DNA from: Spirochaetaceae bacterium
GTDB lineage: Bacteria > Spirochaetota > Spirochaetia > CADAEX01
DNA: 64,000 bases
Direction: 5' to 3'
NCBI GenBank assembly: GCA_009780675.1
Contig: WQZP01000002.1
Location: forward strand, 59,740 to 123,739
In this document: positions 24,013 through 33,037 of the stretch, in pieces
Layout of the letters: every line of letters begins with the position of its first letter
Numbering within the stretch: position 1 is the stretch's first letter
Program-made: the position numbers and the translations under genes
Notes under the pieces: generated by a model
What the model saw: the letters and a program-made list of their open reading frames with translations, nothing else
Told to the model about the DNA's origin: nothing
Databases searched by the model: none

Positions 24013-26348
24013 AATATTAACCCTATAATGTTTTCAAATGTTTCTACAGGATGAAATTTTATTCCCTTTTTTACATGAGCAGGAATTTCTTCCAAATCTT
24101 TTTCATTCTGTTTGGGTATTATAATATGTTTTATATTGTTTCGTCTTGCTGCAATTGTTTTTTCTTTTAGCCCGCCTATTGGGAGTACGCTACCAGTCAG
24201 GGAAAGCTCTCCGGTCATTGCGAAATTCTTTTTGGTTATTTTACCTCGTATAAGGGAGAGTAACGCTGTTGCCATTGTAATTCCGGCAGAAGGGCCATCC
24301 TTTGGAGTAGCGCCTTCCGGGATATGTATGTGGAAAATATTTTTTTCAAAAAAATCTTTTTCGACTCCGAATTTGGGAGCAATTGTCCTTATATAAGTAT
24401 AAGCAATTGTTGCAGATTCTTTCATTACATCTCCCATCTGCCCAGTCATTTGAAACCCTTCTTTCCCTTCGCTATACACAGATTCTATCATCAGTGTATC
24501 TCCTCCAAAGTTTGTCCATGCCAGACCTATTGCCATACCAGGTTTTACTATCTTTTTTATCTCCTCTGGTTTGAATTGCGGAGGCCCAAGGTATTTTTCA
24601 ATCTCTTTTCCTGAAATAGTAACAGGTGGTTTCTTGCCATCAAGAACAATCTGCTTTGCGATTTTTCTATGTATGCGGTCAAGAGCTTTTTCATAATTTC
24701 TGACCCCTGCTTCACGCGCATATTGGTCTGCGATTTTTGAAAGAGCATCCGGAGTATAAATAACATTTTTTTTATCAAGGCCGCTTGCTGCAAGCCCTTT
24801 TGGAATAAGATATCTTTTTGCAATTGAAATTTTTTCTTCTTTGATATAACCGGAAAGCCTTATTATTTCCATTCTGTCCCGCAATGGGCCCGGGATTGTA
24901 TCAAGGATATTTGCTGTTGTAATAAAAAGAACATTGGAAATATCAAAAGGGATATCAAGATAGTGATCCCTGAATGCGCAATTTTGTTCAGGGTCAAGAA
25001 CTTCAAGAAGAGCAGAAGAAGGATCTCCCTGAAATGAAACTCCAAGTTTATCGATTTCATCTATCATAAATACAGGGTTTTTACTTTTTACGATTTTAAG
25101 TCCCTGTATGATTTTGCCTGGCATGGCGCCTATATATGTTCTTCTGTGCCCTTTGATTTCTGCCTCGTCCCTCATGCCGCCTACAGAAAATCTGAAAAAC
25201 TCTTTTCCCATTGCTTTTGCAATAGATTTTCCTATTGAAGTTTTTCCTACTCCCGGAGGCCCTACAAGACAAATTATGGAACCTTTTGTATCTTTTTTAA
25301 GTTTTCTTACAGAAAGATATTCGATAATTCTTTCTTTTACATCTTCAAGACCATAGTGGTCTTTATCGAGAATAGTTTTTGCTTTTGGCAGATTAAGGTC
25401 TTCGGGTTGGGGATCATTCCACGGAAGTGAAACTATTGTGTCAATGTAGTTGCGGGTAACTCCGAACTCAGCAGATATTGGTTCCATAAGAGAGAACTTT
25501 TCAAGCTCCTGTTCAATTTGCTCTTTAGCTTCTCCTTTCAGATTAAGTTTTTCAATTGCTTCCTTAAATCTTAAATATTCGCTGCTTTTGGAATCTGTAG
25601 GCATTCCAAGTTCTTTTTTTATTGCTTTAAGCTCTTCTTTCAGAAAATATTCTCTCTGGTTTTTTTCTATTTTTTCGTTTATTTGTTTTTGTATTTTTTT
25701 CTGTATTCTAAGCAGTTCCTGTTCTTTTTTTATAAAGATAAAAACCTGCTCAATTCTCTTTTTTACATTAAGTGTTTCAAGTATTTTCTGCTGCTCCAAT
25801 CTCTCAATGTTAATTATTGATGCGACAAAGTCTGCGATCTTTCCCGGATTATCAATGTTGACCATATTAAGCCGCATTTCTTCGGAAAAAAGGGGGTTAT
25901 TTTCTGATAATATTTTCATTTCAGAAATAATTGAACGGGTAAGCGCTTTTACCTCATTCCCTTTTTCAGCTTCATCATCAAGAAATTCAACACTGGCAGA
26001 TAGCGGCGGATGCTCTGAAATATATTGCTTTATCCTAAACCTTTTTATTGTGGAGATAAAAATATTCATTCCTCCGTCTGGCAGGTTTATTTTCTTTATT
26101 ATTTTTGCTGCAGTACCTATTGGGTATAGATCGCTTGACGTAATTTCTGCTGATGCTTCATCATCCCTAAGAAGAATAAGGCCAAGCATACTGTCTTTCT
26201 TTAGGGATTGTTCTACAACTTCTATATCTTCTTTTGAAATTATCATAAGAGGGGTAAAAATACCTGGAAAAATTGGTTTTCCAGAAAGAGGAATTATAAA
26301 TAATTTGTCTGACAAAAGCTGTCCCGCAGGAATTACTTCCTTCTGCAT
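24009..26348 (-). CDS. lon: ATP-dependent protease Lon
   Basis: The 779-residue LonA protease degrades misfolded and regulatory proteins in the cytoplasm. It has the N-terminal substrate-binding domain (about 1-200) and a coiled coil with REYFLKEELKAIKKELG. The AAA+ module has Walker A GPPGVGKTSIGKS, Walker B MIDEIDKLG and the sensor region ITTANILDTIPGPLRDRME. The C-terminal protease has the catalytic Ser in PKDGPSAGITMATAL and the catalytic Lys in GLKEKTIAARR. The length is typical. The ribosome site is AGGAGAT. It heads a two-gene transcript with the carboxypeptidase. Confidence 0.97.
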   Translation of the reverse strand: MQKEVIPAGQLLSDKLFIIPLSGKPIFPGIFTPLMIISKEDIEVVEQSLKKDSMLGLILLRDDEASAEITSSDLYPIGTAAKIIKKINLPDGGMNIFISTIKRFRIKQYISEHPPLSASVEFLDDEAEKGNEVKALTRSIISEMKILSENNPLFSEEMRLNMVNIDNPGKIADFVASIINIERLEQQKILETLNVKKRIEQVFIFIKKEQELLRIQKKIQKQINEKIEKNQREYFLKEELKAIKKELGMPTDSKSSEYLRFKEAIEKLNLKGEAKEQIEQELEKFSLMEPISAEFGVTRNYIDTIVSLPWNDPQPEDLNLPKAKTILDKDHYGLEDVKERIIEYLSVRKLKKDTKGSIICLVGPPGVGKTSIGKSIAKAMGKEFFRFSVGGMRDEAEIKGHRRTYIGAMPGKIIQGLKIVKSKNPVFMIDEIDKLGVSFQGDPSSALLEVLDPEQNCAFRDHYLDIPFDISNVLFITTANILDTIPGPLRDRMEIIRLSGYIKEEKISIAKRYLIPKGLAASGLDKKNVIYTPDALSKIADQYAREAGVRNYEKALDRIHRKIAKQIVLDGKKPPVTISGKEIEKYLGPPQFKPEEIKKIVKPGMAIGLAWTNFGGDTLMIESVYSEGKEGFQMTGQMGDVMKESATIAYTYIRTIAPKFGVEKDFFEKNIFHIHIPEGATPKDGPSAGITMATALLSLIRGKITKKNFAMTGELSLTGSVLPIGGLKEKTIAARRNNIKHIIIPKQNEKDLEEIPAHVKKGIKFHPVETFENIIGLIF

Positions 26349-26384
26349 CTTTATATCTCCTGAAAAGGCATTAATATTAACTTA

Positions 26385-26413
26385 AAACTAATTGTTATAT
26401 ATACTAAGGTCAA
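26385..26413 (-). promoter_or_regulatory. Possible lon promoter
   Basis: On the minus strand TTGACC (26413-26408), a 17-base spacer and TAGTTT (26390-26385) lie about 40 bases before lon. The -10 match is weak. I see no CIRCE heat-shock element. Confidence 0.35.
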
Positions 26414-26448
26414 GGAAAAAAGTTTGCTAAAGGGAAAAAGTCATTGAA

Positions 26449-27219
26449 ATGAAAAGAAATCTAAAAATGGAAGGAATTGTAATCCGTAACTACAGAATAC
26501 AGGATTATCATAAAGGTACAGTTATTATTTCTCCGGATATAGGTATTTTTCATGCAATTGCGTATGGAGGGTATAAAGGGAAGAGCAAACTTGGGCCATC
26601 TGTTCAACCCTTGTGCAAAGGTAAATTTGATATTTATCAGGACCCTGTAAAAAAAAGCAATAAAATATTGGAATACGAACCGCATGCTATTTATGAAAAT
26701 ATAAAAAGTGATTTAAAAAAATATTTCACAGCATTAACCTGGCTTGAAATAAGTGTAAAATCTCATGGAGGAGGCGAGAGTAGAAGTGATTTCTATTATT
26801 TGCTTTCAACATCTCTTGATATTCTTGAGCGAATACCAGAAGCATTGGCAGATCGCCTTACTGTTCAATTTCTTTTGCGCACAGCTGTTCTCCTGGGGGG
26901 AAATCTAAATCCATCTGAATGTGGCTTGTGCAACAGGAAAATCAGTATTGAAGAACCAACATATTACAGCAAAGCAGACAGTTGTTTTACCTGCAACAGG
27001 TGTTTTAACCTGAATTCTGCTCAAATAGCAGGTGGTTTAAAAAAATATCTTGAATATTCCCTTAAAAATAGCCTTGAAACTTCATTAAACGCAGGAATTG
27101 AGAATAATTTATTGAAGTATTTCAAATCTTTGTTGTATAGTATTATACAAGAATATCTTGAAGAAAATCTCTTAACATTACAGACAGGGAAGGATTGTCT
27201 TGATAGTAACTTTGGGTAA
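26449..27219 (+). CDS. recO: DNA repair protein RecO
   Basis: RecO helps RecR load RecA on single-stranded DNA at gaps. The 256-residue protein has the N-terminal OB-fold (EGIVIRNYRIQDYHKGTVII and AYGGYKGKSKLGPSVQPL) and the C-terminal zinc-binding region with Cys158-x2-Cys161 and Cys182-x2-Cys185. The length is as usual. A second ATG at 26467 (MEGIVI) is possible. It is divergent from lon and is followed after nine bases by recJ, so two RecFOR-pathway genes are together. Confidence 0.92.
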   Translation: MKRNLKMEGIVIRNYRIQDYHKGTVIISPDIGIFHAIAYGGYKGKSKLGPSVQPLCKGKFDIYQDPVKKSNKILEYEPHAIYENIKSDLKKYFTALTWLEISVKSHGGGESRSDFYYLLSTSLDILERIPEALADRLTVQFLLRTAVLLGGNLNPSECGLCNRKISIEEPTYYSKADSCFTCNRCFNLNSAQIAGGLKKYLEYSLKNSLETSLNAGIENNLLKYFKSLLYSIIQEYLEENLLTLQTGKDCLDSNFG

Positions 27220-27228
27220 AAATTTTTG

Positions 27229-29355
27229 ATGAAATTTAACAAAAAACAGATTGATATAGACTTGGTTAAAGAAATATCTGCACGGTATAAGGTAAGCCTA
27301 TTGCTTGCTTCAATACTTGTCAGAAGAAATATTGTAAATCCCGAAGATGTTATGTTTATCCTTGAAAATGACATGAAGTATGTGCACAACCCATTTCTTT
27401 TCCATGAAATGGAAGATGTTGTAGACAGAATACATTGTGCAGCAGATGAAGGGGAAAAAGTAGTAGTATTTGGCGACAGAGACACAGATGGGATAACATC
27501 AACAGTTCTTCTTGTAAATAAGTTAAAAGAAATGGGTATTGATGTTAGCTGGTTTCTTCCTGCAGGCAATGACCCATACGGATTTTCAGAAAAAAAAGTT
27601 GAAGATTTTGCTAAACAAAATGGCTCTCTTATTATTACTGTAGATTGCGGTATTTCAAATACAAGAGAAATTGCCTATGCATCAACTCTTGGCATAGATA
27701 CAATAATAATTGATCACCATACACCTGGAGAAATCCTTCCCGAAGCCTTTGCAATAATAAATCCCAAAATGGAAGATTGCGGATACCCTTTTCGCCATCT
27801 TGCAGCCTGCGGTGTTGTTTCAAAAGTTATCTGGGCTCTGGCATTTTCAGAAACAGAGTTATACAAAAAAGAGATTTGCCTTTTAAATATAGTGCCTGGA
27901 AATGGGGGGACATATATAGTAGAAGCGCAAAAATTATTTAATCTTGTAAAAGTGGATGACCCTGTAAGAGAAACATTTGTGCCAGGAGTTATAAGCGATC
28001 TCAATCAAACTTCTATTATAAAATATATATCTAATTCCATTATTGTAGTTTATTCAGCCAAGCAGCAAAAGTATTTTTTTTCAGAAATATTTGGGAAAAA
28101 TGTAGATCTTAGTGTTGTTGATATTGCTTCAGAAAGCGACCAACTTTTTCCAAGACTTAAAGGCTTAAGCCTTTTAAAGATGAGGGAAATAAGCAGGGAT
28201 GCCAAATATTGCGATAACCCTATAACCGAGTTGGATGTGCTTTGCAATCTTTTTACAGCAGTTATTATCAAAAAAAATCATTTGCTCAATGAAAAATTTG
28301 AAAATATGACAGATTTCGTTACAATCAGTTCAATTGCAGACATGATGCCTTTAATAAATGAAAACAGGATAATAGTCAAACATGGGATAAATAATATCCA
28401 GAAAACCTCAAATAAAGGGCTCCATGAACTTCTTTTTAAGCAAAAACTTCTTGATAAACCAGTTTCAACCTCAGATATAGCCTGGAATATAACCCCATTG
28501 ATTAATGCAACAGGCAGGCTTGGGGTTCCTGAAAAAGCTGCTCAACTTTTTTTTTCCAGTGATACCGAAGAAGTAAGAGTTCTTGCAAATGAAATAATAT
28601 CAATAAATAAAGAAAGAAAAAAACTTGGGAGCTCCCAGTGGGAAACTCTTTTTAGCTCTGCGAAAAAAAGCTTTGAAGAGTTAAATAATTCTCTTGTGCT
28701 TACAGGTGGTAAGCAGGTAAACAGGGGAATTACAGGGATACTATCAACAAGGTTTGCGTCATATTTTAATGTACCTGCTGTGGTTTATACAGTTCTTGAT
28801 GACAGAGTTGTGGGCTCGATAAGGGGAATTGGAAATTATCCAATAATAGAGATGCTAAATATGAATAGCGATCTTTTTCTGGATTTTGGCGGTCATGATT
28901 ACGCAGGGGGCTTTTCTCTTGAAGTAAGCAATCTGGAAAAAATGAAAAGCCGCTTTTTGGAATATGTTAAAAGTAATATAATAAAAACAGATGAAGAAAA
29001 AATTATTGAAATAGATGCAGAGCTTCCTGAAGGATATTTGAATCAGGATGTTATTGATGCTGCTGATGTTTTTAAGCCTTTTGGAGAAGGTAATCCAGAC
29101 CTTGTTTTTCTCGCAAGGGCATTAAAAATCAAAACTATTGAAATTATTGGCAATAAGTCTCCAGGTCATGTTAAACTTGTTCTTGAATCCAAAGGCACTC
29201 CCTGGCCTGCGATTTTTTGGAATGCTGCTGCCAGAGTAGGAAAGGATATTTCTACTGAAAGCAGGGTAGATGTTCTTTTTAAAATAAAAAATAATTTTAT
29301 TGCAAATAGCGCTATTCCACAGTTGGATATAGTTGATATGGAACAGGTAAAATGA
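27229..29355 (+). CDS. recJ: Single-stranded-DNA exonuclease RecJ
   Basis: RecJ is the 5'-3' single-strand exonuclease that acts with RecFOR. The 708 residues carry the DHH phosphoesterase motifs: VVFGDRDTDGITST (usually GDYDVDGITS), ITVDCGISN and IIIDHHTPGE with the DHH triad. The DHHA1 domain has FLDFGGHDYAGGFS, and a C-terminal OB-type domain follows with FKPFGEGNPDLVF. The ATG at 27229 is used; the TTG just before it is unlikely. Its 3' end overlaps the M23 peptidase gene by four bases. Confidence 0.92.
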   Translation: MKFNKKQIDIDLVKEISARYKVSLLLASILVRRNIVNPEDVMFILENDMKYVHNPFLFHEMEDVVDRIHCAADEGEKVVVFGDRDTDGITSTVLLVNKLKEMGIDVSWFLPAGNDPYGFSEKKVEDFAKQNGSLIITVDCGISNTREIAYASTLGIDTIIIDHHTPGEILPEAFAIINPKMEDCGYPFRHLAACGVVSKVIWALAFSETELYKKEICLLNIVPGNGGTYIVEAQKLFNLVKVDDPVRETFVPGVISDLNQTSIIKYISNSIIVVYSAKQQKYFFSEIFGKNVDLSVVDIASESDQLFPRLKGLSLLKMREISRDAKYCDNPITELDVLCNLFTAVIIKKNHLLNEKFENMTDFVTISSIADMMPLINENRIIVKHGINNIQKTSNKGLHELLFKQKLLDKPVSTSDIAWNITPLINATGRLGVPEKAAQLFFSSDTEEVRVLANEIISINKERKKLGSSQWETLFSSAKKSFEELNNSLVLTGGKQVNRGITGILSTRFASYFNVPAVVYTVLDDRVVGSIRGIGNYPIIEMLNMNSDLFLDFGGHDYAGGFSLEVSNLEKMKSRFLEYVKSNIIKTDEEKIIEIDAELPEGYLNQDVIDAADVFKPFGEGNPDLVFLARALKIKTIEIIGNKSPGHVKLVLESKGTPWPAIFWNAAARVGKDISTESRVDVLFKIKNNFIANSAIPQLDIVDMEQVK

Positions 29356-30527
29356 AAACTTGGTTATATTTTTGGTTATCTAATAATAAAATATTTTTAT
29401 ACAAAGCGCCATTTATTGCTGCAGCTTTATTTTTTATTCTCTTGTTATCTATTTCTTCTTCTGCCAAATCAGCTGTTGCTATTGAGTCAGCAGAGGTTAG
29501 CTCTGAATACACTTCTGTGGGTATTTCAGTTGATGCTGATGATGCTGAAATCGACGCAGAAGTTGGCGTTGAAGTTAATGCAGAGGTCAGCCCTGAAGTT
29601 ATAATAGAGCACGAATCAGAGACTTTTCCCGGAGGTTTGCTTAGAGTCTTTGTATTTGCCAGGGAAAAAATTGAAAACTTGCATGTTTTGTTTAAAAGAG
29701 AAAATGGGGAACAAATCGCAAGATTTAATGGATTTAGGTATGATTTGAGTCAAATAGATGCACTTGCAGGAGATTTTTCAGATATTGATTGCATGGTCGC
29801 CATTATAGGGACAGGTTCTACCATAAGACCTGGGGAATACAGAGTTTATGTTTTTATAAATAACGAAGAAATTTACAGAAAACAATTTCCTGTATCTATT
29901 GTAAGAAGGGAATTTTTAACTGCTACAATACCCCTTAACCAAAATCTTTCTGATTTAAGAACTGATACTTCTGAGAGAAGAGAAAGAGAATCACATGAGC
30001 TCTCTGGAATTTTAACAAGATTCAATCGGGAGAATGTTTTTTCAAGCGAAGTAGTCAGAAAACCTATAAATGTGGAACCTTTTTTTATAACTGCCAGATT
30101 TGGGGATGTAAGAAGATTTGTATATGCAGATGGGGAAACAGCAACTTCTATTCATCATGGAATTGATTATGCCGCTGCCACAGGCTCACATATTTATTCC
30201 TGCGCTGCTGGAAAAGTTGTTTTTGCTGGGGACCGCCTTATTACAGGTTATACTATAGTAATAGAACATCTGCCCGGCTTATATTCACTATATTATCATC
30301 TTGATAAAATATATGTGGAAAAGGATAAAATTGTACCAAAAGGGGAAAAAATAGGCCGTTTAGGAAGCACAGGGCTTTCAACAGGCCCGCATCTTCATTG
30401 GGAGATAAGAAATCAAAGATTTACTGTTGATCCGGATTACCTTATGACAAATCCAATGATTGACAAAGATAGAATAATAAGTATCATTAATAATAATTTT
30501 ACGGATAATGAAGCCCGAGGGAGGTGA
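29352..30527 (+). CDS. M23-family peptidoglycan endopeptidase
   Basis: The 391-residue protein has an N-terminal membrane or signal segment (about 14-32), an acidic low-complexity linker rich in Glu, Val and Ala (about 40-85), a beta domain and a C-terminal LytM/M23 domain. Zinc ligands are in [10 protein letters not shown] and PHLHWEIRN, with the supporting [12 protein letters not shown]23 enzymes cut peptide cross-bridges in the wall. It overlaps recJ by four bases, and its 3' end overlaps the leader of rpsU. It would act outside the inner membrane. Confidence 0.9.
   Translation: MKTWLYFWLSNNKIFLYKAPFIAAALFFILLLSISSSAKSAVAIESAEVSSEYTSVGISVDADDAEIDAEVGVEVNAEVSPEVIIEHESETFPGGLLRVFVFAREKIENLHVLFKRENGEQIARFNGFRYDLSQIDALAGDFSDIDCMVAIIGTGSTIRPGEYRVYVFINNEEIYRKQFPVSIVRREFLTATIPLNQNLSDLRTDTSERRERESHELSGILTRFNRENVFSSEVVRKPINVEPFFITARFGDVRRFVYADGETATSIHHGIDYAAATGSHIYSCAAGKVVFAGDRLITGYTIVIEHLPGLYSLYYHLDKIYVEKDKIVPKGEKIGRLGSTGLSTGPHLHWEIRNQRFTVDPDYLMTNPMIDKDRIISIINNNFTDNEARGR
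30520..30527 (+). promoter_or_regulatory. Perfect Shine-Dalgarno of rpsU
   Basis: GGAGGTGA matches the full anti-Shine-Dalgarno end of 16S rRNA. Its position, five bases before ATC 30533, decides the start of rpsU in favour of a non-canonical codon. Confidence 0.75.
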
Positions 30528-30532
30528 TTTTT

Positions 30533-30745
30533 ATCGCTTTTGTACGAGTAGATGAGACTGAGCCATTGGAAAAAGCTCTCAAAAGATTTAAAAGAATGGT
30601 TGAAAAAGAAGGTATAATAAGAGAATGGAAAAAAAGAGAATTTTTTGAAAAACCTTCGACTATAAATAATAGAAAAAAGAAAACTATTATAAGGAAACAA
30701 CAAAAAAAACTTAGAAAAATACAAAATACCAAAGGTGGTATGTAA
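30533..30745 (+). CDS. rpsU: 30S ribosomal protein bS21, apparent AUC start
   Basis: The product [20 protein letters not shown], followed by [17 protein letters not shown] and a lysine/arginine-rich tail, is bS21, the small ribosomal protein that helps mRNA binding in the 30S subunit. Family members begin M-(A)-(F/Y)-V-R-V. A perfect Shine-Dalgarno GGAGGTGA (30520-30527) is followed after five bases by ATC at 30533, giving (M)AFVRV. The only conventional start in frame is GTG at 30524, which lies inside the Shine-Dalgarno itself. I therefore place the start at ATC, with some doubt. A terminator hairpin follows within a few bases of the stop. Confidence 0.85.
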   Translation: MAFVRVDETEPLEKALKRFKRMVEKEGIIREWKKREFFEKPSTINNRKKKTIIRKQQKKLRKIQNTKGGM

Positions 30746-30748
30746 TAA

Positions 30749-30780
30749 AATAGGGGCTTTATAGCCCCTATTCTTGTTAA
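30749..30780 (+). terminator. Hairpin terminator after rpsU
   Basis: AATAGGGGCT (30749-30758) and AGCCCCTATT (30763-30772) form a perfect 10-bp stem with loop TTAT, four bases after the rpsU stop. The following CTTGTT is only partly T-rich, so termination may be incomplete, but the stem is strong. Confidence 0.8.
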
Positions 30781-30808
30781 GGAAATCTATATTATAAGGA
30801 GTTTTGAG

Positions 30809-31411
30809 ATGTTAAGGAATTTGTCTATTATCTTATTAATTACTTTAACATTGCTTGTTCTAAGTTGTACTTCAAAACAGGATAAAGCAGCTGCAAATTT
30901 AACTGTAGGAACAGAATTACGTGAAAATATTCCGGTTTTCTTTTTAACACCTCCAGTATCTGATCAAAAAATATATGGTGTTGGAAGTGCAAATGAAAGA
31001 TATTTAAGTTTATCCAGAACACTGGCTCTTGCAAGGGCGCGGGATGATGTTGCTAGACAGGTAGACCTTCAAGTAAGAAATGCCATTACTGATTATATAC
31101 AAGTTGCAGGCACTGATGATGTACAAGTAATAAGATTCGTTGAAACAATATCCAGGCAAGTAGCTGATGTAAGCCTTCGTGGGGCAATACCTACAGAAGT
31201 GTTTCGTGCAGAAGATGGAACAATTTATGCGCTTGTAGAATACGATATTAACAATGTTACCAGAGAAGCACAAAATGTTTTTAGGAGAAGCGAGGAAGCT
31301 GCTTTTGCGGAATTTAAGGCTGCTCAGGCTCTTGAAAGGCTTAATTTTGAACTTAGAAATAATCCTACAAGATCAGAACCAAACTCGATACGACCTAGTT
31401 TAACGCATTAA
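30809..31411 (+). CDS. LPP20-family lipoprotein
   Basis: The 200-residue protein has a lipoprotein signal ending LVLSC. The mature part contains the LPP20-like pattern: IYGVGSANERYLSLSRTLAL, then ARARDDVARQVDLQVRNAI and EDGTIYALVEYD. LPP20-family lipoproteins are surface or periplasmic proteins of unknown function. The ribosome site is AAGGAG. The gene follows the rpsU terminator and precedes a second lipoprotein gene with a structured 215-base gap between them. Confidence 0.8.
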   Translation: MLRNLSIILLITLTLLVLSCTSKQDKAAANLTVGTELRENIPVFFLTPPVSDQKIYGVGSANERYLSLSRTLALARARDDVARQVDLQVRNAITDYIQVAGTDDVQVIRFVETISRQVADVSLRGAIPTEVFRAEDGTIYALVEYDINNVTREAQNVFRRSEEAAFAEFKAAQALERLNFELRNNPTRSEPNSIRPSLTH

Positions 31412-31456
31412 AATAACAGGGGTCTAGTCTATATTATCTTGACAAATAATTATAGA

Positions 31457-31577
31457 TAGACAGCTGAAAAGAATAAAGCCTAGCCACAAATCTGCCGATC
31501 TTATAGAGCCGGGAACTAAAAATTGAACTTGTCTGTAATGCAACACATTACTAAGCAGGCTCTACTTATGGTGTCTA
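31457..31577 (+). other. Nested inverted repeats between two lipoprotein genes, possible structured RNA
   Basis: Three nested perfect pairings are seen: TAGACA/TGTCTA (31457-31462, 31572-31577), TAGAGCC/GGCTCTA (31504-31510, 31558-31564) and GTAATG/CATTAC (31535-31540, 31546-31551, loop CAACA). A TTGACA lies just upstream (31439-31444) without a convincing -10 box. It may be a small RNA or a leader structure of the gene at 31627. It matches no RNA family I can name. Confidence 0.35.
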
Positions 31578-31626
31578 CCTTAATATGTCATATATGCGTT
31601 GCTAACTGCTTTTTGAGGAGATTTTA

Positions 31627-33009
31627 ATGTTCAAAAGGAAAATGTTTTTTTCTGTAATTATAATTGCTGTTGTCTTTTTTATTATAGGGTGTGAGACAAC
31701 ATCAGCTAACAGATTGGGGGAAGATGCTCCTGAATGGGTTAGAAGCAGTTTAGTTGATAGTGATTATTTTATTGGCATAGGTTTTTCCAACACTGGCAAT
31801 GAAGCAAATGATATAAATAATGCAAGAATAGAAGCTTTTTCCGGGCTTATATTAACAATATTTGAAAGTATAAAAAGGTCCCAACAACATCTTCTTCCGG
31901 CAAATGCTGAGAAAAAATTTTTTTATTCCGCAGAAGCGCATATAATTCAAGCTTTGACAAGAAACCATGAAGATATAAAAAGTGGTTCTTATAACCCTGA
32001 AGGCAGGGGATATTGGTTTCATTATAAAATAGCAAAAACAGATTGGGCGAGAATCCAGGAAGAAGAGCAGCAGGAAATTGCTGAATTTCTGATCGAAGTT
32101 CTTTCTCCAAGACTTTTCTCAAGAGAAGTTACCAGTGTTGAAATATTGACATTTCTTGTAAATGGCTGGAAATTTATTGCAGATTCACCGTATCCTATGC
32201 TAATTCAAGATCCTTTAGCTGGCAACGAAAGACTTTTTATTGATACAATCGAAAATAATATTCAAAATGTTTTATCAAACCTTGTAATAAATATAGAAAC
32301 TAATAATATTATAACAGAGCCTGGTCAATCTGAAAATTTTATAGTTTCAATTTTGAATAGAGATGGAAGAATTCCAGGCGAGCTCCAACTTGATGTTTTT
32401 AATAGAGCGAATGAAAGAAAGGTCACAGAAGTTACTACTAATAGAAATGGAAGATATTCCGGCAATGTTGAATTCAGAAACCTTTCGGTTGGCAGGCAGC
32501 AGTTATATGCTAAAATTTCAATACCAGATGTTTTAGAACATATAAGCATTCTTCCTGTATTATTAAGAAATGAGATAAATATTCCAGCAAAAGATTTTAC
32601 TGTTACTGTCAATGAAGCAAGAGTTGTATTAAAACTGGCTATTAATGGCGAGGCAGATATTGAAAATTTTAGAGGGCGGACACGTACTTTATTTTCAAGA
32701 GAAGAGCTTCCAATAAGGTTTTCTCCTGGCAGTAGGGAAGAAAAATATACAATTATTTTTACGATCAATTTTATGAATCAACCCAGAACTTCACATAACC
32801 TTTTTATTACAAATGCAAATGCAACAGTTGAGTTATTTAGAGAGGGGAACAGGATATTTTCTTATATGAGTCAGGAATATAGGGAAGTGGGAGTTGATAT
32901 GAATCAGGCGCAGGAAAGAGTTGCAATAAGAATGTTTAATGATATAAATAGAGATGAACTGCTCTTTAGAGAATTGCGCAGAGCAATATATGGCGGATCT
33001 ATTTTTTAA
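31627..33009 (+). CDS. Large lipoprotein with LPP20-like N-terminal domain
   Basis: The 460-residue protein has a lipoprotein signal ending FIIGC. Just after it, EDAPEWVRSSLVDSDYFIGI and then GFSNTGNEANDINNARIEAF resemble the LPP20 domain of the preceding gene's product. The middle and C-terminal parts are beta-rich: SVLNRDGRIPGELQLDVFNR-like sequence around 240-300 suggests an immunoglobulin-type or carboxypeptidase-regulatory-like fold. The function is unknown. The ribosome site GAGGAG is good. Together with the upstream gene it forms a lipoprotein pair. Confidence 0.75.
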   Translation: MFKRKMFFSVIIIAVVFFIIGCETTSANRLGEDAPEWVRSSLVDSDYFIGIGFSNTGNEANDINNARIEAFSGLILTIFESIKRSQQHLLPANAEKKFFYSAEAHIIQALTRNHEDIKSGSYNPEGRGYWFHYKIAKTDWARIQEEEQQEIAEFLIEVLSPRLFSREVTSVEILTFLVNGWKFIADSPYPMLIQDPLAGNERLFIDTIENNIQNVLSNLVINIETNNIITEPGQSENFIVSILNRDGRIPGELQLDVFNRANERKVTEVTTNRNGRYSGNVEFRNLSVGRQQLYAKISIPDVLEHISILPVLLRNEINIPAKDFTVTVNEARVVLKLAINGEADIENFRGRTRTLFSREELPIRFSPGSREEKYTIIFTINFMNQPRTSHNLFITNANATVELFREGNRIFSYMSQEYREVGVDMNQAQERVAIRMFNDINRDELLFRELRRAIYGGSIF

Positions 33010-33037
33010 TGAATTTAATTTATATAATTAGGTCATT

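Noticed and set aside
25450..26385. 311-codon plus-strand frame opposite lon
   Set aside because: It is antisense to a firm gene with full family motifs; the low-complexity Ser/Phe composition is typical of a shadow frame.
31412..31626. Possible 6S RNA or SRP RNA
   Set aside because: The stems are unevenly spaced and the conserved SRP loop is absent, so no known RNA family can be named.
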